Program-made: the position numbers and the translations under genes
Part shown: in pieces, positions 19,052-27,942 of the stretch
Numbering within the stretch: the first letter of the stretch is position 1
How the letters are laid out: the number at the start of each line of letters is the position of its first letter
Source of the DNA: Clostridia bacterium
GTDB taxonomy: Bacteria; Bacillota; Clostridia; TANB77; CAG-508
Length of the DNA: 35,566 nt
Assembly (NCBI GenBank): GCA_022791675.1
Contig: JAAVZN010000065.1
Location: forward strand, 1 to 35,566
Direction of reading: 5' to 3'
Notes under the pieces: generated by a model
What the model was told of the DNA's origin: nothing
The model's database searches: none
The model's input: the letters and a program-made list of their open reading frames with translations, nothing else

Positions 19052-19780
19052 TTAATTTATCTCATTAAGTGTTGCAATAATATAATATCTTTGGTTTGTT
19101 GGTCTTGTTCTACTATTTATATATGAACAAGTTGATAATTTTACTATTTTATTTGTAATTTTGACATTATCTACCTTTATTTGACTTGATTTTTTATAGT
19201 ATTCTATTCTTTCATCAAAACTTAATTTTGAAATACTATTTTTTTCTGTCCCTATTCCTATTGAATAAGCACTAAATATCACACCTTCATAGTTTTTATT
19301 TTTGGTATAAATTTTAATTTTTTGATGTGAAAATAAAAAGTCTTTATTAAGATATCTTCCAAGTGCCGAAAACATAGTTCCGTTCTTCATATTGTGCCCA
19401 TATAGTAAAGTTTCGCTATCATTAAATGGATTAATATCTAATGTAAAGATAGATCCATTACTATTATACTTTTTTAAATAATTATGCTTTAAATAATATA
19501 GACTATCATTATCTTTAAGTATAGGATAGTTAATTTCTGTATCTTCTATTTCTATCCACCCAATAATATCTTCATTTATAGATTTTAAATAATCCCAATC
19601 GATATTATTTTCTTTTTCGCTAGAATCTTCTACAAATACTTCATCAATTAAATCATCTATATCTTCGTTGTTTGAATTACATTCTAAATAGTGTTTTATT
19701 AATATATAACCTACTATTATTAAACTAATAAAACAAACAAGCACAATTATTACAATTAAAATTTTCTTTAATCTATTCAT
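19052..19780 (-). CDS. Class B-like sortase
   Basis: DIIGWIEIEDTEINYPILKDNDSLYYLKHNYLKKYNSNGSIFTLD...LLYGHNMKNGTMFSAL...KLSTCSY: catalytic His (YGHN) and Cys (STC) motifs. Confidence 0.88.
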   Translation of the reverse strand: MNRLKKILIVIIVLVCFISLIIVGYILIKHYLECNSNNEDIDDLIDEVFVEDSSEKENNIDWDYLKSINEDIIGWIEIEDTEINYPILKDNDSLYYLKHNYLKKYNSNGSIFTLDINPFNDSETLLYGHNMKNGTMFSALGRYLNKDFLFSHQKIKIYTKNKNYEGVIFSAYSIGIGTEKNSISKLSFDERIEYYKKSSQIKVDNVKITNKIVKLSTCSYINSRTRPTNQRYYIIATLNEIN

Positions 19781-19788
19781 ACCAAAGA

Positions 19789-20229
19789 CTAAACTTCCAC
19801 CTCCTTTAACATATTTTTCTTTATTGCAACAGCAAAAATATAATTTAAAATTTCAAATCTTAAACCATCTTGTTCTTCTTCTGTCAAATTCATTCTTTCC
19901 TGAATTTTAATAGGTGTTAGTTTCTTAAAGTATTTTAAACAAATAAATTTATATTTTATCTTATCTTTTGTTTTATAATATTCTAAAATAGCAGTTATAA
20001 GGTTTTGCCATTTTCTTACTTTATATATTCTTTGTTCTAATTCAATATTTCTAATTGCATCTTCCTCTAAACTACTACATTTATTTTTAAGCCATTTATT
20101 ATAAGTTTGTCTATAATCATATTCATCTGTCAATTCACTTAATCTGCTTATTTTTAAATCTAATAGGTTATACCTTTTTAAATAATACTCAATTTTCTTT
20201 ATTCCTGAATTATATAAATATTTCTCCAT
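19789..20229 (-). CDS. Hypothetical ICE protein, sigma-like/HTH-type character
   Basis: 146 aa ORF; resembles small phage/ICE regulators with an ...TPIKIQERMNLTEEEQ... segment, not a firm assignment. Confidence 0.5.
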   Translation of the reverse strand: MEKYLYNSGIKKIEYYLKRYNLLDLKISRLSELTDEYDYRQTYNKWLKNKCSSLEEDAIRNIELEQRIYKVRKWQNLITAILEYYKTKDKIKYKFICLKYFKKLTPIKIQERMNLTEEEQDGLRFEILNYIFAVAIKKNMLKEVEV

Positions 20230-20725
20230 GCTCTTGTAAAAACTTTCTTGAAATATAAAATCCTAAATCATCTTTATTTCTAAATCTTCTTTGATATTGA
20301 GTACCATCATTTTTCTCACACACAAGCATATACTGACCTTCATATTTTAATAATAAGCAATAGAATCTTGCTGTTGTTATTGCAAATAAAATATCTTTTT
20401 TAGGTTCTAAATTTTTAAAATCAGAATCTTTATTTGATATTAAATCAACTAATTCTTCGAGTTCTAAATCATCAATATCACTAATTGTTTTATCTACACA
20501 TTTCAATATTTCAAGCATTCTCTTTATAATTTCTCTAACATCAATATTACTTACATTAAAGCATTCTTTTACTTTATTAAATAATATTTTATATTCTAAT
20601 TTTGTTAAATCAACTTCATTAGAATTTTCTAACTGTTTATATAACTGATGAACTATATATAGATCTTCAATATCTTCTTTTTCTTCATCAGTTAATCTAT
20701 TGTATTTTTCAAATATATTTATCAT
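20210..20725 (-). CDS. Hypothetical ICE protein
   Basis: 171 aa ORF in operon context. Confidence 0.5.
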   Translation of the reverse strand: MINIFEKYNRLTDEEKEDIEDLYIVHQLYKQLENSNEVDLTKLEYKILFNKVKECFNVSNIDVREIIKRMLEILKCVDKTISDIDDLELEELVDLISNKDSDFKNLEPKKDILFAITTARFYCLLLKYEGQYMLVCEKNDGTQYQRRFRNKDDLGFYISRKFLQEHGEIFI

Positions 20726-21534
20726 ATATCGTATCCTCCTATATCTTCAATTTCATCTTTATTAGGTACAAAAAAAGAAGGGCTTTGCTTGTCCTTCGTT
20801 AATTCATTTGTAACACTTTTATAATAATAATTTATAAAACTCTCAATTGGATTATTCTGATTTTTATATTCATCTTCTTTGAGTTTACAATCATTATATA
20901 TTTTTAATAGTTTATCTCTACTAACTTTATGTGCTAGGTATTGTAATTTATCTCTAACAATTAAAGCTATTGCATAATCTATAATTTTAATTCTTTCAAG
21001 ATTATCTCCAGTTATATATTGTAGCGAATCTTTAGTGTATAACATTTCATATTTCTTTAGTAGGTCATATATTTCATTAAAATCTACTTTTGAAAATTCT
21101 GCTGGAAATTCCTCTTTATTATTTATAATATAATTAAAAAATCTATCTATCTTATTATTACTTATAATATTATATTGTCCTTTTGGGGACATACCCTCTG
21201 TCCCATTTATCGAATAGGGGTATGTCCTATTTATCGTATAGGGTGTATCATTTGGATAAATTCTTCGTTGAATAATTTCGCCCTTTTCATTTTTTATCAT
21301 ATCTAAACAAACAAAACCGCATTCTCTTAAATGAGAAACCCATTTTGATATTGTATGTGGTTGTGCATCTAATAAATTGCTTAAATAAGCATTTGAAGCG
21401 AAACAATAACCTTCTTTATTGGATAATATAGTTATTATTGCATATAATAACTTTTCATTTGATTTTAAGTCTTTATTAAATAAAATGCTTGCAGGAATAA
21501 CAGCATAATATCCAATTTTATTTTCAATATCCAT
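20722..21534 (-). CDS. Helix-turn-helix replication initiator-like protein of ICE
   Basis: YYAVIPASILFNKDLKSNEKLLYAIITILSNKEGYCFASNAYLSNLLDAQPHTISKWVSHLRECGFV, typical of HTH/replication initiator N-terminal domains in ICEs. Confidence 0.7.
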   Translation of the reverse strand: MDIENKIGYYAVIPASILFNKDLKSNEKLLYAIITILSNKEGYCFASNAYLSNLLDAQPHTISKWVSHLRECGFVCLDMIKNEKGEIIQRRIYPNDTPYTINRTYPYSINGTEGMSPKGQYNIISNNKIDRFFNYIINNKEEFPAEFSKVDFNEIYDLLKKYEMLYTKDSLQYITGDNLERIKIIDYAIALIVRDKLQYLAHKVSRDKLLKIYNDCKLKEDEYKNQNNPIESFINYYYKSVTNELTKDKQSPSFFVPNKDEIEDIGGYDI

Positions 21535-21816
21535 TTTATATTAAACATCCCCTTTCTATAATTAAAAAATAAAATTTTATCTTGTACTCGAACACGAAAA
21601 AAAAGATAAAGTATTTCTACTTTATCCATTGTGTAACAAGCACTTTTCTTAATATTTTTTTGTTTTAGGGTTGTATGCGGAAACATGCTACCACATACCC
21701 TGTTGTTTTTATGTTTATGTAAACATTGTATTTTTTAGTGTTTTTTTCACTTTTTTTAGTAATTTTTTATCTTTTTCAAAATCTTTCAAGCTCTTTTGTA
21801 TCAATGGTTACAGGTG

Positions 21817-23181
21817 TTACTTCAAAAACATAGCAACCACGCACTCGACATGACTAGTAAAAGGAAACATATCTACTGGTCTTATACTCTCGATATCATA
21901 TATCTCTTCTAACTTAGCCAAATCTCTAACCAAAGTTGCTGGATTACAACTAATATAAACAATTCTTTTAGGCTTTATTAATAAAATATTCTCTATACTC
22001 TTATGATCTAATCCTTTTCTAGGAGGATCCATCATAACAACATCTGGAATGATTTTTTGAACATGAATTAAATCATTCAAAACAAGCTCTACATCACCAG
22101 CTATAAATTCCACATTATCAATCTGATTTCGTATCACATTTTCTTTCGCCATTTCTACTGCTTCTTTCACAATTTCAATTCCATATACTTTTTTAGCGAA
22201 CTGAGACATAAACAAAGAAATTGTACCTATTCCACAATACAAATCAAACACAATATCTTCCCTCGTTATTTTAGCTAAATCTACGCCAACTTGATATAAT
22301 CGTTCCGCCTGAATTGGATTAACTTGATAAAAAGATAGTGGCGATATTTTAAAAGTATATTGTCCCAATTGATCTTCAATCGTACCACTTCCATACATAT
22401 TTATATTTTCCTCTCCCAAAATCACATTGGTATTTTTTTGATTGATATTTTTTACTATTGTTTTAACTTCTGGAAAGTGACTTGTTACTTCCAAAACTAA
22501 TTCTTTTTCTTTTGGTATTTCTTTTCCATTTATTACCAGGATACACATAATCTCATTTGTTTTTACTCCAATTTTAGTCACAATATGTCTTATCAAACCT
22601 CTCTGATTCTTTTCATTATAAACACTAATCTTATTCTTAAGAATATAATCAAATATAAATTTTGCAACTTCTTCAGTTTTCTGATTTTGAATCAAGCAAT
22701 TATGAATTGGTATGATTTCATGTGTCCTATTAGCAAATACTCCCATAACAGGTTCTCCATTTCTGTTCAATCCTACAGGATATTGTGCCTTGTTTCTATA
22801 ATGATATGGATTTTTCATTCCTATTACTGGTTGCACTTGAATTTTATTTTTTAACATCTTATTAACTAAACTTTGTACTGCATTTTGTTTCATTTGCAAA
22901 GTTTCTTCATATTGTATATGCCTTAAACTGCAACCTCCACATCTTTTGTATGTTTCGCAATCACTTTCTATTCTTTTACTTGATGGCATTATAATTTCTA
23001 GTATTTTACCAAAAGCATGTGATGATAAAACCTTTACGATTAATATTTTTATTTGTTCACCTTTAATTGCATTTGGAATAAAAACTGTAAAATTATTAAT
23101 TTTTGCAATTCCTTCTCCTTCAAATCCATTATCTATAATGTCAACAATATATTCTTTGTTTTTTTCTATTAGAGCCTTCAT
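21817..23181 (-). CDS. rlmD: 23S rRNA (uracil) methyltransferase RlmD/RumA
   Basis: TRAM-like N-terminus, CGGCSLRHIQYEETLQMKQ, FDLYCGIGTISLF, MMDPPRKGLD, YISCNPATLVRDL, HVECVV. Confidence 0.93.
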   Translation of the reverse strand: MKALIEKNKEYIVDIIDNGFEGEGIAKINNFTVFIPNAIKGEQIKILIVKVLSSHAFGKILEIIMPSSKRIESDCETYKRCGGCSLRHIQYEETLQMKQNAVQSLVNKMLKNKIQVQPVIGMKNPYHYRNKAQYPVGLNRNGEPVMGVFANRTHEIIPIHNCLIQNQKTEEVAKFIFDYILKNKISVYNEKNQRGLIRHIVTKIGVKTNEIMCILVINGKEIPKEKELVLEVTSHFPEVKTIVKNINQKNTNVILGEENINMYGSGTIEDQLGQYTFKISPLSFYQVNPIQAERLYQVGVDLAKITREDIVFDLYCGIGTISLFMSQFAKKVYGIEIVKEAVEMAKENVIRNQIDNVEFIAGDVELVLNDLIHVQKIIPDVVMMDPPRKGLDHKSIENILLIKPKRIVYISCNPATLVRDLAKLEEIYDIESIRPVDMFPFTSHVECVVAMFLK

Positions 23182-23197
23182 TTTTTCCTCTTTTCTT

Positions 23198-23854
23198 TTA
23201 AAATATTTCTGGCATTCCTCCCACAAAAGTTATATCTCCATCTTGATCTATAACCGCTTGTGTATCTTTTATTGCATAAACTTCAAAAGGATTATCTTTT
23301 AAAACTGTTTTATAAAATTCTTGATTCCATTTTTTTCGTTTTCCACGCAAATAATGTGGAATGATATTAAAATTTACAAGTCCTAATGTTTTTTCTCCAA
23401 TATCTTGATAAGATATACCATATCTTTGTTTCCAATATTCTTCTATTTCTATTTGTCTTCCTAATGTTGTGGCTCCTGCTGATGTTCCCATAATTACTTT
23501 TTTCTTCGCAAATTCTTGTAGTAGTATATCAAATCCAGTTTCTTTAAAAAGTTTTGGCAAAATTCGTTGCTTTCCTCCTACTATATATAACATATCTGCA
23601 TTCTGCAATCTCTCTTTTATTTCTTCTTTTCCATGTACTCTAAGATTAATAAAATCAATATTTCCACCTATATATTGAGAAATTTGAAATAATTCATGAA
23701 TCAACCATCTCTTATCTTCTTTTCCCGATATGGCCACATAAGCTTCATTTATAATTGCAATATTTATTTTGCTTAATGGTTTATTAACTAATTCTTGAAC
23801 TGTTTCTGCTATTTCAGGTGTAGTAAATCCTTGAGAAGCTAAAATTAATTTCAT
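23198..23854 (-). CDS. Peptidase S51 (dipeptidase E-like) family protein
   Basis: LYIVGGKQRILPKLFKE and VIMGTSAGATTLGRQIEIEE (GTSAGA nucleophile motif). Confidence 0.75.
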   Translation of the reverse strand: MKLILASQGFTTPEIAETVQELVNKPLSKINIAIINEAYVAISGKEDKRWLIHELFQISQYIGGNIDFINLRVHGKEEIKERLQNADMLYIVGGKQRILPKLFKETGFDILLQEFAKKKVIMGTSAGATTLGRQIEIEEYWKQRYGISYQDIGEKTLGLVNFNIIPHYLRGKRKKWNQEFYKTVLKDNPFEVYAIKDTQAVIDQDGDITFVGGMPEIF

Positions 23855-23920
23855 TGTTTTTTCTCCTTTTTCTAATCATATTTTAATAAATTCAAATCAT
23901 TTTCCACTATTAACTCAATA

Positions 23921-25159
23921 TCACTTAATCTTTTCTTCGCTCTGTATTCCAACTCTCTTTTTCATATACTTTAATACAAGTAAAAGAATTATGAATCCTC
24001 CTACCCCTACTATTAAATAACATACACTTGTAGTATAAAATTCTAATAACAATCCACCCAAAAAACTTATTAAAATCCTTCCTATACTTTCAACAAAATT
24101 GCTTGTTGATAAGACTTTTGCTCTAGTATTAGAATTCGTAAAATAGGTCATATATCTTTCTCTTAATACCCAATAAGGTGCTCGAAGAAAATGTTGGATA
24201 AAAAATCCCACTATAATCACTAAAATTATAAAATAAAAGTTTAAATCTAAATTTGTACATATTCCAATCATAATAAAAGATAAAAATATCGGTACTGATA
24301 AAAAAGTTAATGTTCTATTGGTAAAAATAGTATGTATTTTTTCCTGATATCTTACTGAAAAGCATTGAACAAGAGTTAATATAGAAAAAATAATACCAAA
24401 ATACTTTGGATTTACTTGCAAGTCTGTTAATATACTTTTTTCATAAGTAGAAATCATCATTAATATTCCTACAAATATTGAAGTAAAAAGATATAATGCT
24501 TTTAATCTATTGGATTTTAATATCAATTTAAACCCTTGTTTCATTTCTTTAATTGATTGCGATAACTTCATTTTATTACTTTTTTCTACTCTTACTTCTT
24601 CAAATCTACAAGATATAATAACAGCAATAATTGATACTATACTAGATAAAACAAGTGGAATGTATGGATTTATCACAAATAAATATCCCGTAAATATTGA
24701 TGTAATCGCTCCCAATGCATAACTAATAGAAGACCCTCTAGCATTTATGTTGGAAAATGAATTTCTTCCTTTGCATATTTTGGTAGAATCATATAATAAA
24801 GTATTTCTAGCAACATCTTTTATTGCATCTCCTAAAGCAGACATCAGATATGCAATTACTAGTAAGAAAAAGTTATGGATAAAAATCATCATCATGATTT
24901 GAATGGTTCCTAAAATAGTTCCTAAAATTAAAGACTTTCTACTTCCAATCCTTTCAATTAAAATAGTAACTGGTATTTGAAATATTAATAAAAATAATGA
25001 ATAGATAGATTCTGCATACATTACCTTGGCAGGTGTTATTCCCTTTACCGTTGTTAAAAATATAAATATAATCGAACTATAAAATAATGGATCCCAACCA
25101 AATCCTTTATATAATGGAAATATTCTTCTATTATATTTCATTGCAAGTTCTTGTTTCAT
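23921..25159 (-). CDS. MFS transporter
   Basis: 12-TM-like hydrophobic pattern; IERIGSRKSLILGTILG loop. Confidence 0.85.
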   Translation of the reverse strand: MKQELAMKYNRRIFPLYKGFGWDPLFYSSIIFIFLTTVKGITPAKVMYAESIYSLFLLIFQIPVTILIERIGSRKSLILGTILGTIQIMMMIFIHNFFLLVIAYLMSALGDAIKDVARNTLLYDSTKICKGRNSFSNINARGSSISYALGAITSIFTGYLFVINPYIPLVLSSIVSIIAVIISCRFEEVRVEKSNKMKLSQSIKEMKQGFKLILKSNRLKALYLFTSIFVGILMMISTYEKSILTDLQVNPKYFGIIFSILTLVQCFSVRYQEKIHTIFTNRTLTFLSVPIFLSFIMIGICTNLDLNFYFIILVIIVGFFIQHFLRAPYWVLRERYMTYFTNSNTRAKVLSTSNFVESIGRILISFLGGLLLEFYTTSVCYLIVGVGGFIILLLVLKYMKKRVGIQSEEKIK

Positions 25160-25460
25160 TTGTATCCTTTCCTATTTCTTTTTTCACATTTGTTTCATTT
25201 TTTATTTCTTAATTCAGTAAATCTCAAGTTTAAGATATTATACATCAAAAATACTAAAATAGCAATGAAGTGTTTTTATATAATAATGATAATTTTATCT
25301 TTTTAGTTAAATTAGAAATATACTCATCATTTGAATAATTGAAAACTAAGAAAGTAATATTGTTAATAATCCCTCTATGTGGATCTATATATGTAAAAAT
25401 TCTAGTCGTTTTTATAGATATTCCTTAAAAAGAATGAAATTTAGAACATTAGCACAAAAT

Positions 25461-25489
25461 TTGCACTTTTTATGTAAATATGATATAAT
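25461..25489 (+). promoter_or_regulatory. Sigma-70-type promoter TTGCAC-N17-TATAAT
   Basis: -35 at 25461-25466, 17 nt spacer, -10 TATAAT at 25484-25489. Confidence 0.8.
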
Positions 25490-25493
25490 ATCG

Positions 25494-25525
25494 ATTGAAA
25501 AACAGCATTTACTCCGTTTTTCAAT
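25494..25525 (+). promoter_or_regulatory. 5' UTR hairpin attgaaaaac-N12-gtttttcaat, at or next to the predicted transcription start
   Basis: Perfect 10 bp inverted repeat. Confidence 0.65.
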
Positions 25526-25568
25526 TGATACATCAACAGGTAAAAATAATTTTTAGGAGGAAAAAAAA

Positions 25569-25943
25569 ATGTTGATTGCTGTATACCTTTTCTTTATGAA
25601 CGTGGCTTTACCACAAATCGGAGCTTATGCTCAAGCTCTTCTCGAGCCCATAATGGTAATGGTTATTACCTTGGTAGGAATTGTTATGCTTTTCGGAGCA
25701 GTTGGGATGAAAATCTCTAACAATTTAGGTTCGACAATTGTTGGCGGAATATTTAAGGCTATCGCCTATATCTGTCAAACAATTCTTAGAGCAATTGGTT
25801 GGATTATCCGTAATATTTTCAGAATAATACCTCGTGTATTTTATGGAAGTAGACGGACTTTCAATCAAATTTGTAACAATGCCTTGGTTAGCAATTTATT
25901 AGCAATTATTGTGGTAATAATTGTCTTAGTTGTTATTATTTAA
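25569..25943 (+). CDS. Small multi-TM membrane protein (124 aa); contains one in-frame CGG (25854)
   Basis: AGGAGG RBS, promoter upstream, hydrophobic segments. Confidence 0.75.
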   Translation: MLIAVYLFFMNVALPQIGAYAQALLEPIMVMVITLVGIVMLFGAVGMKISNNLGSTIVGGIFKAIAYICQTILRAIGWIIRNIFRIIPRVFYGSRRTFNQICNNALVSNLLAIIVVIIVLVVII

Positions 25944-25965
25944 AGAAAGAAGGATTGCAATTTTC

Positions 25966-26006
25966 AAAGGAGAAGTTCGTCGGTGTTACTGACTGGCTTC
26001 TCCTTT
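25966..26006 (+). terminator. Stem-loop aaaggagaag ... cttctccttt downstream of the 124 aa gene
   Basis: Perfect 10 bp inverted repeat with 21 nt loop; a second hairpin AGACGAG-CTCGTCT with T-rich tail follows near 26030-26050. Confidence 0.6.
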
Positions 26007-26244
26007 ACCCTTAAAGTTAAAAATAAAAGACGAGCAAAACTCGTCTTCTATTTTGGTGCCGTTGGTGTAGTTATCTACAACTTTTTCGGCTCTCTTGACG
26101 ATTGATACAAATATCAATCAATTTATTGTCTTTACTTTTTAACATAAAATTTATAAACTTGCAAGTGTTTTGAATAAAAATCCAATTGAAAAAATTTATA
26201 AAATTGAACAAATCTTAATTCATAAATTTTTATAAGATTGCAAA

Positions 26245-26288
26245 AGCAAGTACTTTAAAGAGTTATTAAGCTCAAAAAAGTACTTGCT
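26245..26288. terminator. Inverted repeat agcaagtacttt ... aaagtacttgct at the 3' end of the next gene
   Basis: 12 bp perfect arms just downstream of the stop at 26295 (minus strand). Confidence 0.6.
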
Positions 26289-26294
26289 CCTCAC

Positions 26295-26654
26295 TTAAAT
26301 TATTGGGATATCCGATGAATTTCTTAATCTTACTGCTGCATAAATTGCATTAGTTGCTGACATATCTGTATAACATCCTATAATAATTTTCTCAGGAGTT
26401 GTTTTATATAAATATGCAACTGTCCTAATTATATCAGCATTCCAATCATAGGGCTCACCGAACAACACATCTGCCAACGTAAGATTTGGATTTTCTCCGT
26501 AAAAAATATCATATCCTCTTTCCACAAATTCTCGAGTTAATCGAGCCATACGAGAATCGACTTCAAGTGGATATCTTTCCTTAATTTCTTCAGCTGTAAG
26601 TAGCCGTGCATTATGAAGACGCATTCCGCCATAACTGCTTTCCCATTCAGCCAT
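26295..26654 (-). CDS. Hypothetical protein (119 aa), likely acquired; contains one in-frame CGG (26604)
   Basis: Coherent single-frame ORF with GGAGG RBS; more CGA/CGT usage than its neighbours. Confidence 0.7.
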   Translation of the reverse strand: MAEWESSYGGMRLHNARLLTAEEIKERYPLEVDSRMARLTREFVERGYDIFYGENPNLTLADVLFGEPYDWNADIIRTVAYLYKTTPEKIIIGCYTDMSATNAIYAAVRLRNSSDIPII

Positions 26655-26991
26655 TTTATTTACCTCCTTAACAATTCTGTTTGCGAGTTACTAGTTACAC
26701 TTGCAATTTGCAAGATAATCAGATTATGTGAATATTCTAGCATAAAAAATGGATATTTTCAATACAAATGAAAAATTTTTAACTCTATAGATAATTATTA
26801 TTTGAATTTCCGTTTTAGTCTTAAAAACTGAAATAAGTAAGTGTATAATATTTCCTTTTTTTCATTTAAAAACTAGAAATAAGTCTGACAAATATACTAT
26901 TTTAAGATTATACTGCATTAACCATAAAAATTTACAAAATTTTATATGATTTAATTTAAAATTGCCATTTTCATTTACTAAATCTGTCTTT

Positions 26992-27204
26992 TTATTTTGA
27001 TATATGCTCAAAGTAATTTTGTATTTTTCTATCTTCTCTTATTTGCTTATTGTTGTATTCAATTCTTGCATTTTCAAACTCTTGTAAATATAAATTTTGA
27101 ACATCATTTATTAAATTATTTGTTCCATAAATTATAGAAATTTGTTCTGTTTTATTATCGTATTTTCTTAAATTATGGTTATTTGCTTTTGATAATTGTA
27201 CCAA
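26992..27204 (-). pseudogene. N-terminal remnant of a mobile-element protein (HNLRKYDNKTEQI...IEYNNKQIREDRKIQNYFEHIS)
   Basis: Resembles N-termini of plasmid/mobilisation-type proteins but truncated; family assignment uncertain. Confidence 0.4.
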
Positions 27205-27400
27205 ATTTTGAATAGAATTATTACTAAAAGAAGTTGTATTTGATTGATTATTTTTGCAATTTCTTTTGCTTTTTTAGTTTTATTTTTATCGTTCTGAAAA
27301 GAGATGATATTTTTAAGCAACAAAAAATCAACCAGATTTTATTTTCTGATTGATTTCATATCAATTCTGTTCTATAAAGTTCGAACAGATACATCGTTGG

Positions 27401-27481
27401 TGCGGATGAAGGGACTCGAACCCCCACGTCGTTGACACTGGTTCCTAAGACCAGCGCGTCTACCAGTTCCGCCACATCCGC
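27401..27481 (-). tRNA. tRNA-Leu (anticodon UAG)
   Basis: GCGGATG/CATCCGC acceptor stem, anticodon arm CTGGT-CTTAGGA-ACCAG, T arm GGGGGTTCGAGTCCC. Confidence 0.92.
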
Positions 27482-27602
27482 ATATTCGCTTGACAATAGA
27501 TATAATAGCATATTCACGATTCTATTGTCAAGTCATTTTTCATATTTTTTCATTTTTTAATTTTCCTTTTATTCGCATTAATTAACAACTTTATCACATT
27601 AT

Positions 27603-27791
27603 CTAAACAAAATATACAATAGCTCCGCCAATCATTGCTATTATAAATCCTAATATTTTCAATCCACCAGTTGCCTCATTTTGATCACCAAAACCAAAAA
27701 ATTTTTTTGTCAAAATTCGTGCATCATATATAAAAACAATTCCTAATAAAACAATTAGCATTCCAATTAACTTAACAATCACTTGCAACAT
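27603..27791 (-). CDS. Small membrane protein (62 aa)
   Basis: Two TM segments; MLQVIVKLIGMLIVLLGIVFIYDARILTKKFFGFGDQNEATGGLKILGFIIAMIGGAIVYFV. Confidence 0.6.
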   Translation of the reverse strand: MLQVIVKLIGMLIVLLGIVFIYDARILTKKFFGFGDQNEATGGLKILGFIIAMIGGAIVYFV

Positions 27792-27942
27792 ACGATCAAC
27801 ATCCTTCTCTATTCCTTCTTATCATACTATTTTCAGCAAAAAAAGTCAAGAAATTTTAAAGCAGAAAAATAACAAACAATCATTAGAGTTTCTTCCTTAA
27901 GCTATATTAACAAACTCTATTTATTTTCTTTAAATTCAAAAA

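Noticed and set aside
27401-27481. tRNA in the window as the quadruplet-decoding tRNA
   Set aside because: It is a normal tRNA-Leu(UAG) with a 7-nt anticodon loop; no Gly- or CCG-anticodon tRNA was found in this window.
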